Source: Bacteroidota bacterium (lineage in GTDB: Bacteria; Bacteroidota; Bacteroidia; Sphingobacteriales; Sphingobacteriaceae). Taken from it: a stretch of DNA of 36,970 bases. The stretch spans positions 1,603 to 38,572 of the forward strand of contig JABDBM010000033.1 in assembly GCA_013288685.1 (NCBI GenBank), in the 5' to 3' direction. A model generated the notes under the pieces. The model was not told the DNA's origin. It did no database searches and worked only from the letters and a program-made list of their open reading frames with translations. The number at the start of each line of letters is the position of its first letter. Position 1 is the stretch's first letter. The translations under genes and the position numbers were made by a program. Of the stretch, positions 18,154-25,699 are shown piece after piece.

Positions 18154-18588
18154 TTACGCGCGGTGATGATCAGCCCGCCATTCTTTAATTTCTTTCTTTA
18201 TCTCATCGGGCGAAAGGTTTTCATTAATGGTCCTATCGGCCAGGATAACAAATTCGTCATCGGGCGCAAAGCGTAGCGCAATAACCTGCGCCATGGTGAT
18301 CCGGCTGTCGAGTGCTTTTCGGGTAAGGATAAAATATCTCAAATTCTCCTCAGCACGTATTGCTCTGTCTTGTGCTTTTATCGGAAACTGGCGCGAAAAC
18401 CAGAATAAAAATATACCGCAAACAAACAGTAAGGCAATTAATACCTTGGTCATTATTTCGTCAGCATCGGCCCAATGCCTCCAAATATTTATAAATGATG
18501 CAACGGTGCCGGCAAGTAGCAAGGTGCCCAATACAAAATGAAATCCCGCTACAAAGCGGGAGTGACTGGCATAACTTTGATGTTTCAT
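18154..18588 (-). CDS. DUF6526 family membrane protein
   Basis: The protein is 144 residues from the ATG at 18588. The frame runs on to 18651, but the family begins at MKHQSYASHSRFVAGFHF, so the inner start is used. Two membrane helices follow (FVLGTLLLAGTVASFINIW and VLIALLFVCGIFLFWFS). The soluble tail contains RAIRAEENLRYFILTRKALD and ITMAQVIALRFAPDDEF. This is the DUF6526 layout, of unknown function, with the tail probably cytoplasmic. Confidence 0.8.
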   Translation of the reverse strand: MKHQSYASHSRFVAGFHFVLGTLLLAGTVASFINIWRHWADADEIMTKVLIALLFVCGIFLFWFSRQFPIKAQDRAIRAEENLRYFILTRKALDSRITMAQVIALRFAPDDEFVILADRTINENLSPDEIKKEIKEWRADHHRA

Positions 18589-18945
18589 GAAAATGATTTT
18601 TAGCGCAAGATAGGGTAATTTATGTTCTATACCGGATTGTATAGGTGTCAAATAAAGAATGATTTTGAATTTTTACTGCAAGGGACAGAGAGGAATAGCA
18701 GGGAGCACGGAGTTTTTAATTACAAAAGTTCAATCATGGTAATATAATACCCCTCCGGGTTTCTTTTTATCTCCGCGAGTTTTGCGCCTCCCCGGTACTC
18801 TATGTGGTTAATTTTACAGATACGAAATTTAATAGAACCGAAATTTAGAAGATTACGACAGTATAAAATTTACATTCAATTTAAGTCGCTAAAGAACAAT
18901 TACATAAAAAGAGCGTTAATGTTTTTAATCAAAACGCAATTATTT
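18589..18945. other. Intergenic stretch with a decayed CACAGAG/CACGGAG repeat
   Basis: The 357-base region between two divergent genes holds no convincing gene. Near 18684-18715 are words such as gacagagagg and agcacggag. Near 18772-18808 are their decayed complements (ctccgcgag, ctctatgtggtt). This resembles a worn palindrome of the ccacagag...cacggag type seen in other Bacteroidota spacers. A short CCC/GGG hairpin followed by T-rich sequence lies near 18751-18770. Confidence 0.45.
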
Positions 18946-19809
18946 ATGAACAGCACAGCAATTTCAATCGAAAGAACATTAACAATTGGCGGTGATTTAA
19001 CCGTTAACCGGATGGGATATGGCGCTATGCGCATTACCGGAAAAGGGATATGGGGACCCCCAAAAGATGAGGACGAAGCATTGGGTGTTTTAAAACGTGC
19101 AGTGGAATTGGGGGTAAATTTTATTGACACTGCGGATAGTTATGGCCCGCATATTTCGGAAGAATTAATTGCCAAAGCACTTTATCCTTACCCGGCCGAT
19201 TTAATAATTGCCACCAAAGGCGGATTGTTACGCACCGGACCCGATGCCTGGCCTATAAATGCCAAACCCGATCATTTAAGAAAGGCGCTGGAGGGCAGCC
19301 TGAAACGCCTGAAATTAGAGCAAATTGATTTATACCAGTTGCACCGTATTGACCCGATAGTACCTGCCGAACAAAGTTTTGAATTTTTACAAAAGGCACA
19401 ACAGGAGGGCAAGATAAAACATATTGGTTTATCGGAGGTTAATATTGACACGATAAAACATGCACAGGAATTTTTTAGCGTGGTATCTGTACAAAATATG
19501 TACAGCGTTGATAACCGTAAATGGGAGCCCGTGCTGCAATATTGCAAGGCACATAATATTGCCTTTATCCCCTGGTTTCCGCTCAATGCGGGTAATGTTG
19601 CCAGCCAGGATAAATTAAGGCAGATAGCCCAAAAACACGATGCCACGGTTCATCAGGTGGCGTTATACTGGTTGCTGAACCATTGCGAAAATATATTGCT
19701 CATTCCCGGAACATCAAGTATTGCCCACCTGGAAGAAAATATGCAAGCCCCATCGCTGGAGTTGAGCGAGGATGACATTCGCGTGCTGAATAGTATAGCA
19801 GCACAATAG
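18946..19809 (+). CDS. Aldo/keto reductase, similar to pyridoxal reductase PdxI (YdbC)
   Basis: The protein is 287 residues from the ATG at 18946. Upstream in-frame codons, including an ATG at 18919, have no family support. It shows the AKR tetrad Asp61, Tyr66, Lys91 and His133 in FIDTADSYG, IIATKGG and LYQLHRID. MGYGAMRITGKGIWGPP closely matches the YdbC/PdxI subgroup, which reduces pyridoxal to pyridoxine with NADPH. The barrel and late NADPH-binding segment (LLIPGTSSIAHLEENM) are intact. Substrate use is inferred from similarity. It stands alone and ends in a perfect hairpin. Confidence 0.88.
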   Translation: MNSTAISIERTLTIGGDLTVNRMGYGAMRITGKGIWGPPKDEDEALGVLKRAVELGVNFIDTADSYGPHISEELIAKALYPYPADLIIATKGGLLRTGPDAWPINAKPDHLRKALEGSLKRLKLEQIDLYQLHRIDPIVPAEQSFEFLQKAQQEGKIKHIGLSEVNIDTIKHAQEFFSVVSVQNMYSVDNRKWEPVLQYCKAHNIAFIPWFPLNAGNVASQDKLRQIAQKHDATVHQVALYWLLNHCENILLIPGTSSIAHLEENMQAPSLELSEDDIRVLNSIAAQ

Positions 19810-19814
19810 TGATG

Positions 19815-19851
19815 GTAGCATAAAAAATTGAAAGTCAATTTTTTATGCTAC
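19815..19851. terminator. Perfect hairpin terminator after the aldo/keto reductase
   Basis: A 17-base arm (GTAGCATAAAAAATTGA, 19815-19831) and its exact complement (19835-19851) enclose a 3-base loop. The A-run in one arm and T-run in the other would work as a bidirectional intrinsic terminator. It separates the reductase from the next lipoprotein gene. Confidence 0.8.
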
Positions 19852-19914
19852 TTAAACCTTTGTTATTTTTAATAGTCAAAGCAACATTAATCCCCTGTTA
19901 AACGTAAAAAGGTC

Positions 19915-20658
19915 ATGAAAAAAGTTCAATTTTCAATCGTGGCACTGTTGCTGCTCGGAGCAGTTGCGTGCAAAAAAGGTTACAACTCGCCAAGCCTTAC
20001 CGGCAATGTGTCGAATGCTGAAGCCGCCGATATGGTAGCGGGTTCATTATCAGTTAATTCAAACGGTATGGCCAGTGTTTCTGACGACGCCACTGCTGAT
20101 GCTGCGGTTATTGTAAATTTAAACCCGGCTTGCGGTTATACAAAAACTGATAGTATTTCGCGGCAAAGTATCCCAGGTTCTCCTTATGAATACAGCTGGA
20201 GCCTGAAATATGTCTATACGCTAAATTGCAATGCCAGCGGCCATGCTGATAATATTACCGGTAACTTAGCCTTTGGCGGCAATTACAGCGGGCCCAATAT
20301 TACTGCAACCAGTGCGGGAACTACTGTTTTTACCATTGCAGGCTTAACCACTGCAGCTCCTAATTATGTTGTAAATGGCGAGTACAAACGTACGGGTTCT
20401 TTCCAATCGAAAATTGACACAACTAACAAAGGGAACAGCAACATTGACCTGGTTGTTACGGGGCTTACTTTAAGCAAACCACACCGTATTATTGTAAGTG
20501 GCAGTGCTACCATATCAGTTACCGGCGACGTACCCAAAAAAGGGAGTTTTAGCTATACCGGAACCATCGTATTTAATGGCGACGGCACAGCCACGTTAAC
20601 GCTTAATAGCATAAAATACCTGATAAACCTGGCAACAGGAGTACGGGTGAAGGTGTAA
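19915..20658 (+). CDS. Hypothetical lipoprotein
   Basis: The 247-residue protein has a lipoprotein signal (MKKVQFSIVALLLLGAVAC, Cys19) and a Ser/Thr/Asn/Gly-rich mature part. Many short strands (YSWSLKYVYTLNC, NYVVNGEYKRTGSF, HRIIVSGSATISVTG) suggest a secreted beta protein. Only a few cysteines occur in the mature part (in PACGYT and LNCNAS), perhaps forming one disulfide. I do not recognise a named family. It is bounded by a terminator before it and a palindrome after it. Confidence 0.7.
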   Translation: MKKVQFSIVALLLLGAVACKKGYNSPSLTGNVSNAEAADMVAGSLSVNSNGMASVSDDATADAAVIVNLNPACGYTKTDSISRQSIPGSPYEYSWSLKYVYTLNCNASGHADNITGNLAFGGNYSGPNITATSAGTTVFTIAGLTTAAPNYVVNGEYKRTGSFQSKIDTTNKGNSNIDLVVTGLTLSKPHRIIVSGSATISVTGDVPKKGSFSYTGTIVFNGDGTATLTLNSIKYLINLATGVRVKV

Positions 20659-20665
20659 GTGATTG

Positions 20666-20708
20666 GAGGTTGGAGATTAGTGTTAACTAACCTGTAATCT
20701 CCAACCTC
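20666..20708. repeat. GAGGTTGGAGATTA palindrome between convergent genes
   Basis: GAGGTTGGAGATTA at 20666-20679 pairs perfectly with TAATCTCCAACCTC at 20695-20708 over a 15-base loop. It shares its words with the element at 1541-1611 some 19 kb away, so this is a dispersed family. It sits between the lipoprotein gene and the YciI-like gene and probably terminates both. Confidence 0.75.
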
Positions 20709-20711
20709 TCC

Positions 20712-21002
20712 TCATATCCCCGCTACTTTAAACGGCTTAATGTCAACCGATTCCCAGATGTTTTGGGTAATATACGGTTCATTTTGCTTCCAAATTTCCA
20801 ACTCAGCGGCAGTTTCAAATTGCAGCACCATTGTTGACCCTATCATTTTTCCTTCATCATTAAGCATGGCGCCCCCTAATAAATAGTTTCCTTTTTCCTT
20901 TAGTTGCTTAAGGGAGGCAATATGATCAGGGCGTACATTCATTCGGCGTTCAAGTGCGCCTACATCGGTATAATCGTAACCGGTAACAAGATATTGATTC
21001 AT
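20712..21002 (-). CDS. YciI-like protein
   Basis: The 96-residue protein has the YCII fold pattern: YLVTGYDYTD at the start, the RPDHIASLKQLKEKGNYLLGGAML segment with the conserved His, then GSTMVLQFETAAELEIWKQNEPYITQNIWESVDIKPFKV. YciI relatives are small dimeric ferredoxin-like proteins, some with a His/Asp site similar to chlorohydrolases or dehydratases. The role here is unknown. No signal peptide is seen. Confidence 0.88.
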   Translation of the reverse strand: MNQYLVTGYDYTDVGALERRMNVRPDHIASLKQLKEKGNYLLGGAMLNDEGKMIGSTMVLQFETAAELEIWKQNEPYITQNIWESVDIKPFKVAGI

Positions 21003-21187
21003 ATATCGGATTATAATTTTGCGGTAAAAGTGATTAGTTTCGGCGGTTTTTTAAAAAAATAATACCCTTTTATCGATTTTAAGTCCAAATAGAGGACTTT
21101 TATAAAATAAAATAAAAAATAACTGTAAATTTTACATTTTTTACCAATATTTGTTTTTTTGCAAATAATTATACCCTATTATAACCG

Positions 21188-22357
21188 ATGAAGAACGCAC
21201 TATATCATGAATTTAACAGTAAATTTAATAAAGAAGCTACAAACGCCTATTTTTCGCCCGGGCGCGTAAATCTTATTGGCGAGCATATTGACTACAACGG
21301 AGGGCTGGTGATGCCCTGCGCTATTACTTTTGGTACCTACTTACTGGTTGCGCCAAACGAAGATGGCGTTTTCAGATTCAGAAGCTTAAATTTTACAGAT
21401 AAACTGGATATTAACCTGCAAGACAGTTATACTAAGACCGGGGAGACCTGGTTTAATTATCCACTGGGAGTTATTGATTGTTTTTTGAAAGACGGCCATG
21501 AGTTGAAGGGCCTGGATATGCTTTTTTATGGCGATATCCCTATTGGTTCGGGCTTATCGTCCTCAGCGTCTATAGAAGTGGTTATGGCTTTTGCTTTAAA
21601 TGACCTGTTGGATGCAGGTTATACCAAGCTGGAACTGGTAAAAATGGCAAAGTTTGTCGAAAATAACTTTATAGGTGTAAACTGCGGCATTATGGATCAG
21701 TTTGCTGTTGCCTTTGGCGAAAAGAACAAAGCACTGATGCTGAATTGTGATACCCTGGATTACAAAGCGGTTGACAGCAACCTGGGCGATTATGTTTTAG
21801 CAATTATTAATACCAACAAACCGCGCAAACTGGCCGAATCGAAATATAACGAACGTGTGGCAGAATGCGCGGCTGCATTAACTGCTTTGCAACAGGAATT
21901 GGATATTAATAACCTTTGCGATATTGACACCGCTACTTTTAATCTGCATAAGCATTTAATAACCGATGCAGTAATACTTAAACGCGCTACGCATGTTATT
22001 GAAGAGAACGACCGTGTTAAATTGGCGGCGGTTGCCTTGAGCAATAATAATCTGGCCGAGTTCGGCCGCCTGATGTATGCCTCGCACGACTCACTGCGCG
22101 ATTTGTACGAAGTTAGCGGAGTTGAACTGGATGCAGTAGCAGAATACAGTAAAACTGACGCCAACGTAGCCGGAGCCCGCATGACTGGCGCCGGATTTGG
22201 CGGCTGTGCCATAGCACTGGTTAAAGAAGATGCGTTTGAAAGTTTTAGCGAAAAAGTAACAGCATATTACACCGCAAAAATTGGCTATGCGCCGGCTGTT
22301 TACAGCTCGCTTATTGGCGATGGGGTGGGGGAGTTGGAGTTGGAAAAGAGTCGATAA
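21188..22357 (+). CDS. galK: Galactokinase
   Basis: The 389-residue GHMP kinase phosphorylates galactose at C1 using ATP, the first step of the Leloir pathway. The galactokinase signature PGRVNLIGEHIDYNGG is at 24-39, the ATP loop GSGLSSSAS at about 120-128 and the third motif TGAGFGGCA near 334. The length matches the family. No galT, galE or sugar transporter lies in the window, so the pathway genes are scattered or elsewhere. A long AT-rich upstream region should hold its promoter. It ends before a TCCCGATAGCTATCGGGA palindrome. Confidence 0.97.
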   Translation: MKNALYHEFNSKFNKEATNAYFSPGRVNLIGEHIDYNGGLVMPCAITFGTYLLVAPNEDGVFRFRSLNFTDKLDINLQDSYTKTGETWFNYPLGVIDCFLKDGHELKGLDMLFYGDIPIGSGLSSSASIEVVMAFALNDLLDAGYTKLELVKMAKFVENNFIGVNCGIMDQFAVAFGEKNKALMLNCDTLDYKAVDSNLGDYVLAIINTNKPRKLAESKYNERVAECAAALTALQQELDINNLCDIDTATFNLHKHLITDAVILKRATHVIEENDRVKLAAVALSNNNLAEFGRLMYASHDSLRDLYEVSGVELDAVAEYSKTDANVAGARMTGAGFGGCAIALVKEDAFESFSEKVTAYYTAKIGYAPAVYSSLIGDGVGELELEKSR

Positions 22358-22376
22358 AAGTCACTAAAGTCTGGAA

Positions 22377-22394
22377 TCCCGATAGCTATCGGGA
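22377..22394. repeat. Perfect 18-base palindrome TCCCGATAGCTATCGGGA
   Basis: The sequence is its own reverse complement and lies 20 bases after the galK stop. The same CCCGATAGCTATCGGG core is familiar as a dispersed intergenic repeat in Bacteroidota. It may fold as a short stem in the galK 3' region. Confidence 0.6.
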
Positions 22395-22439
22395 CGGAAA
22401 AGTCCAGAAAGACCGAAAGAAGCTTCAGGGGCGGAGTAA

Positions 22440-22470
22440 AATTTACGAAGTTTTAAAAACTTCGTAAATT
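22440..22470. terminator. AT-rich perfect hairpin before the RNA methyltransferase gene
   Basis: AATTTACGAAGTTTT (22440-22454) and its exact complement (22456-22470) flank a single base and are followed by a short T run. It could terminate galK transcripts. A sister sequence lies at 23095-23119, so the methyltransferase gene is bracketed by two copies. Confidence 0.6.
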
Positions 22471-22513
22471 TGCTTCGCAACCCAACTAACCTCGGGTCTC
22501 TAATAACCAGCCC

Positions 22514-23059
22514 ATGCGCAAATTAAAACTTGATGAATTAAACCGTGCAACGGTAGCCGAATTTAAGGCGGGCGATAAGCTGCCTGTTGCTGTTGTGCTG
22601 GATAATGTGCGCAGTATGCACAATATTGGATCCATATTTCGTACATCTGATGGTTTTGCTGTTGAGCAGATATGCCTTTGCGGGATTACGGCCCAGCCTC
22701 CGCATCGCGAAATTGAGAAAACAGCACTTGGCGCTACGCAATCGGTAAACTGGGAGTACTTTACCGAACCTATGCAAGCTATTGAACAATTACGAAGCGA
22801 TGGTTACCTGATCGTTGCCGTTGAACAAGCCGAAAACAGTACGATGCTGAATGACTTTATCCCAATTGCCGGCAAAAAATACGCGTTGATTTTTGGTAAC
22901 GAAGTAAACGGTGTCAGCGATGAAGTAATGCAGCATATTGATGCCTGTATTGAGATTCCGCAATTTGGCACCAAGCATTCTTTTAATATCGTAGTATCGG
23001 CAGGAATAGTGTTGTGGGATTTCTTTGTGAAGATGGCTGGGGGAGAAGTTCATAGTTGA
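22514..23059 (+). CDS. SpoU/TrmH-family RNA 2'-O-ribose methyltransferase
   Basis: The 181-residue SPOUT enzyme carries the three SpoU motifs: NIGSIFRTSDGF (about 37-48), the FGNEVNGVSDEV knot motif (about 127-138) and IPQFGTKHSFNIVVSAGIVLWD (about 149-170). It lacks an added RNA-binding domain, so it resembles small TrmH/TrmL-type enzymes that methylate tRNA from S-adenosylmethionine. The exact target base is not decidable. The last residues EVHS come from the left arm of a gene-end palindrome. Confidence 0.92.
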   Translation: MRKLKLDELNRATVAEFKAGDKLPVAVVLDNVRSMHNIGSIFRTSDGFAVEQICLCGITAQPPHREIEKTALGATQSVNWEYFTEPMQAIEQLRSDGYLIVAVEQAENSTMLNDFIPIAGKKYALIFGNEVNGVSDEVMQHIDACIEIPQFGTKHSFNIVVSAGIVLWDFFVKMAGGEVHS

Positions 23060-23076
23060 TTGTTCATAGTTCATGG
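23048..23076 (+). repeat. Left arm of the palindrome that brackets the YafQ toxin-antitoxin module
   Basis: The arm starts GTTCATAGTTGAT and continues with repeated gttcatagttcatgg words. It overlaps the methyltransferase stop codon. Its complement lies at 23752-23773, 11 bases from the lpdA stop. In other convergent spacers here the arms are only 15-80 bases apart; between these two is a whole toxin-antitoxin pair. Confidence 0.7.
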
Positions 23077-23094
23077 TCGGAAAAAAGAAAATGC

Positions 23095-23119
23095 TTACGA
23101 AATTTTCAAAACTTCGTAA
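23095..23119. repeat. TTACGAA...TTCGTAA hairpin before the antitoxin
   Basis: TTACGAAATTTT (23095-23106) and AAAACTTCGTAA (23108-23119) pair with one mismatch around a single base. It closely resembles the hairpin at 22440-22470 upstream of the methyltransferase gene. It could act as a terminator or in control of the toxin-antitoxin operon. Confidence 0.55.
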
Positions 23120-23165
23120 TGCTATTGGGGTTGCATTTTCAATAAATTAATACCTATTTTTGTAT

Positions 23166-23360
23166 ATGCAAACACTCGAAATAAAGGTGCCTGAAGGTAA
23201 AACGCGGTTGGTGAAAGAGCTTTTAAAAGAATTGGGCGTTGCTGTGAAGGTAAAAAAGGAAAATACCCCAAATACTGCTACTATTGCAGCGATGGATGAA
23301 CTAAAGGCGGGTAAAGGAAAGAAATTCAAGAGTGTTGAAGCTCTTTTCAATAGCATCTGA
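23166..23360 (+). CDS. Antitoxin of a YafQ-type toxin-antitoxin pair
   Basis: The protein is 64 residues from the ATG at 23166 (a TTG at 23160 is the only earlier start). It begins with the TLEIKVPEGKTRLVKELLKELGV segment, a strand-helix pattern seen in small antitoxins that bind DNA as dimers. A basic linker and the C-terminal GKKFKSVEALFNSI, which would wrap the toxin, follow. The toxin starts 5 bases after the stop. No family name can be fixed by eye, but position and size are typical. Confidence 0.78.
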   Translation: MQTLEIKVPEGKTRLVKELLKELGVAVKVKKENTPNTATIAAMDELKAGKGKKFKSVEALFNSI

Positions 23361-23365
23361 TTTAC

Positions 23366-23647
23366 ATGTTCGAAATCGTTACTTCAACGAAATTTATAAA
23401 AGACCTGAAATTGCTCAAAAAACGGTCCACGAGCGATTTTCAACTCTTACAAAATCTCATCACTATTCTTGCCGAAAACGGGCACAACGGCTTAAACCAA
23501 AAGCACAAACCTCATAAACTAAGCGGTAATTATAAAGGCTATTGGGAATGTCACGTAAAACCAGATTTATTACTTATTTGGGATGAAAATGAACAGATAA
23601 ATCTCTTGGAGCTTGTGAGAACAGGCACACATTCAGATTTATTTTAA
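23366..23647 (+). CDS. YafQ-family mRNA interferase toxin
   Basis: The 93-residue protein matches the YafQ group of RelE toxins, ribosome-dependent endoribonucleases. Key residues sit in the expected places: His50 (PHKLSGNYKG), His63 and Asp67 (ECHVKPDLLLIW), and His89 with Phe93 at the end (VRTGTHSDLF). In E. coli YafQ the matching residues are His50, His63, Asp67, His87 and Phe91. It forms an operon with the antitoxin 5 bases upstream. All catalytic positions are present, so it should be active. Confidence 0.92.
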   Translation: MFEIVTSTKFIKDLKLLKKRSTSDFQLLQNLITILAENGHNGLNQKHKPHKLSGNYKGYWECHVKPDLLLIWDENEQINLLELVRTGTHSDLF

Positions 23648-23751
23648 AATGCGTGAATAGCTGTCGGCGCATTGGATTATAAACTCTAAATCCCGGTTTG
23701 TTTTTAACAGAAAATGGTCCACAATTCAAAGCAGTAATTTCCTGCCACGAA

Positions 23752-23773
23752 CCATGAACCATCAACTATGAAC
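23752..23773 (-). repeat. Right arm of the palindrome that brackets the YafQ toxin-antitoxin module
   Basis: ATCAACTATGAAC at the end of this arm is the exact complement of GTTCATAGTTGAT at 23048. The remainder (CCATGAACC) matches the left arm apart from one 7-base word. It lies 10 bases from the lpdA stop. Confidence 0.7.
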
Positions 23774-23783
23774 AATACAAAAC

Positions 23784-25172
23784 CTACAAGTGTATACACT
23801 CGCCGTAAGCGTCGGCGGCAGCTTCCATAACGGCCTCGCTCATGGTAGGGTGCGGGTGTACCGAGCGTACAATATCGTGCCCGGTTGATTCCAGTTTGCG
23901 TGCGGTAACTATTTCAGCAAGCATTTCGGTAACGTTATGGCCCAGCATGTGTGCGCCTAATATCTCGCCGTATTTGGCATCAAATATCAGTTTTACAAAA
24001 CCATCTTTAGCACCCGCTGCGCTGGCTTTGCCCGATGCGGAGAACGGGAATTTACCGATTTTAACTTCGTATCCTGCTGCCTTAGCCGCTTTTTCGGTAT
24101 AACCTACCGAGGCAACCTCCGGCGAGCAATACGTACAGCCGGGGATGTTATTGTAGTTTAATGGCTCGGGTTTTTGGCCGGCAATTTTCTCCACACAAAT
24201 AATGCCTTCGGCCGATGCTACGTGCGCCAGGGCTTGTCCTTTAACTATATCGCCAATGGCATAAATACCTTCAACATTGGTGCGGTAAAAATCATCTACC
24301 AATACTTTACCTTTTTCGGTTTGAATACCGTTTTCTTCTAAACCCAGGCCTTCCAGGTTGGTAGAAATACCTACGGCCGATAATACGATTTCGGCTTCGA
24401 TGACTTCGGTACCTGTAGCAGTTTTAACGGTTACTTTACATAAATCGCCACTGGTATCAACCGATTCAACGTTTGACGAGGTCATGATGTTGAGACCCTG
24501 TTTTTTAAGGATACGGGCCAGTTGTTTCGAAATGTCTTCGTCTTCCAGCGGCACTATATTATCTAAAAACTCAACAACAGTAACCTTGGTGCCAATGGCA
24601 TTATATAAATAGGCAAATTCAATACCTATTGCACCCGAACCTACTACCACCATTGAGGCCGGCTTTTTAGGCAAAATCATAGCTTCGCGGTAGCCAATTA
24701 CTTTTCTTTTATCCTGCGGCAGGTTTGGTAACTCGCGCGAGCGGGCGCCGGTAGCCAAAATAATATGATTTGCAGTCACTTCCTGTACGGTGCCATTGCC
24801 CGCGGTTACCGCAACCACGCCTTTTGCTTTAATTTTGCCGATACCTGTAATAACGTCAATTTTGTTTTTCTTCATCAAAAATTGAACGCCTTTGCTCATC
24901 CCGTCGGCCACGGTACGGCTTCTTTTTATCATCGATTCAAAATCAATCTCGCTATCGCCAACTTTGATTCCATAATCGGCAGCATGATTAATATATTCAA
25001 ACACTTCGGCGCTCTTTAACAAGGCTTTAGTGGGGATGCAACCCCAGTTTAAACAAACGCCGCCCAGTGATTCTTTTTCGACTATAGCGGTTTTTAAACC
25101 CAGTTGTGAAGCACGGATAGCAGCTACATAACCACCTGGCCCGGAACCGATAACAATTAAATCGTAATTCAT
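23784..25172 (-). CDS. lpdA: Dihydrolipoyl dehydrogenase
   Basis: The 462-residue flavoprotein reoxidises dihydrolipoamide of 2-oxoacid dehydrogenase complexes or the glycine cleavage system and reduces NAD+. The FAD motif GSGPGG is at 9-14, the redox pair Cys40/Cys45 in GGVCLNWGCIPTK, an NAD motif GSGAIG near 174 and the catalytic HPHPTMSE near the end. I start at the ATG at 25172 (MNYDLIVIGSG) and not at 25220, because the family begins just before the first beta strand. No E1 or E2 gene is adjacent. Confidence 0.96.
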   Translation of the reverse strand: MNYDLIVIGSGPGGYVAAIRASQLGLKTAIVEKESLGGVCLNWGCIPTKALLKSAEVFEYINHAADYGIKVGDSEIDFESMIKRSRTVADGMSKGVQFLMKKNKIDVITGIGKIKAKGVVAVTAGNGTVQEVTANHIILATGARSRELPNLPQDKRKVIGYREAMILPKKPASMVVVGSGAIGIEFAYLYNAIGTKVTVVEFLDNIVPLEDEDISKQLARILKKQGLNIMTSSNVESVDTSGDLCKVTVKTATGTEVIEAEIVLSAVGISTNLEGLGLEENGIQTEKGKVLVDDFYRTNVEGIYAIGDIVKGQALAHVASAEGIICVEKIAGQKPEPLNYNNIPGCTYCSPEVASVGYTEKAAKAAGYEVKIGKFPFSASGKASAAGAKDGFVKLIFDAKYGEILGAHMLGHNVTEMLAEIVTARKLESTGHDIVRSVHPHPTMSEAVMEAAADAYGECIHL

Positions 25173-25699
25173 ATATTGATTGTAATAATTTTTGTTGTGT
25201 ACATCTAAATTCGGTAACAAAGCTAAGTAAAAGGTACCAAATCAGAAAATTAACCCGTTTGCCATATATAACCACAGCGTCACAATAAGTTAACAAGGTA
25301 ATATCGTGAAATTTGGGCGGCTTTACCACAAAGAACACAGCGGTTTCACAAAGTAAAACAAAGATTTAAACTGCTCAACTTTCCGGCCTTTTTGTTTTCT
25401 TTCCCAGTTGATTTTTTCGGTTAATTTTTCAGCTCATACTCAGTAAAAACTGTAAGTGTTACTGATGAAAAATCACCCGGTTTTCCGGTTTAATATATAG
25501 ATTTAGTCTATTTTTTAATGACGTTTAAATTACAAATCTCATACAAATATGGCCAATTCATTTAATTCTTTTGTGATTTTATTGATAAATGTTGATAAAT
25601 AGTTAATAATTATTAATATTAACTTAACATTGGCTCAAAAGTGATTTCTTACTTTTGCAACAAAATTATTGCAATATTATTTAACAAAAAAAGCAAACT
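25173..25699. other. Long divergent intergenic region with a repeat remnant and a promoter
   Basis: This 527-base spacer separates lpdA (minus) from the TonB-dependent receptor (plus). At about 25324-25365 it holds ccacaaagaacacagcgg and ttcacaaagtaaaacaaag words, one half of the accacaaag...cacaaag repeat common in Bacteroidota spacers. The last 150 bases are very AT-rich and hold the receptor promoter. No further gene is seen. Confidence 0.5.
25630..25657 (+). promoter_or_regulatory. Bacteroidota-type promoter for the TonB-dependent receptor
   Basis: TTGG at 25630-25633 (a near match to the -33 TTTG) and TACTTTTG at 25650-25657 (exact TAnnTTTG) are 16 bases apart, roughly the expected -33/-7 layout. 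The predicted start of transcription near 25664 gives a 36-base leader before the ATG at 25700. Confidence 0.5.

Noticed and set aside
18545..18560. CCCGCT/AGCGGG hairpin
   Set aside because: It lies within the coding region of the DUF6526 gene and has no T-run.
23131..23162. TTGC ... TATTTTTG promoter match before the YafQ antitoxin
   Set aside because: Spacing is good, but transcription would start at or after the ATG at 23166, so it could only serve a different start or be chance.
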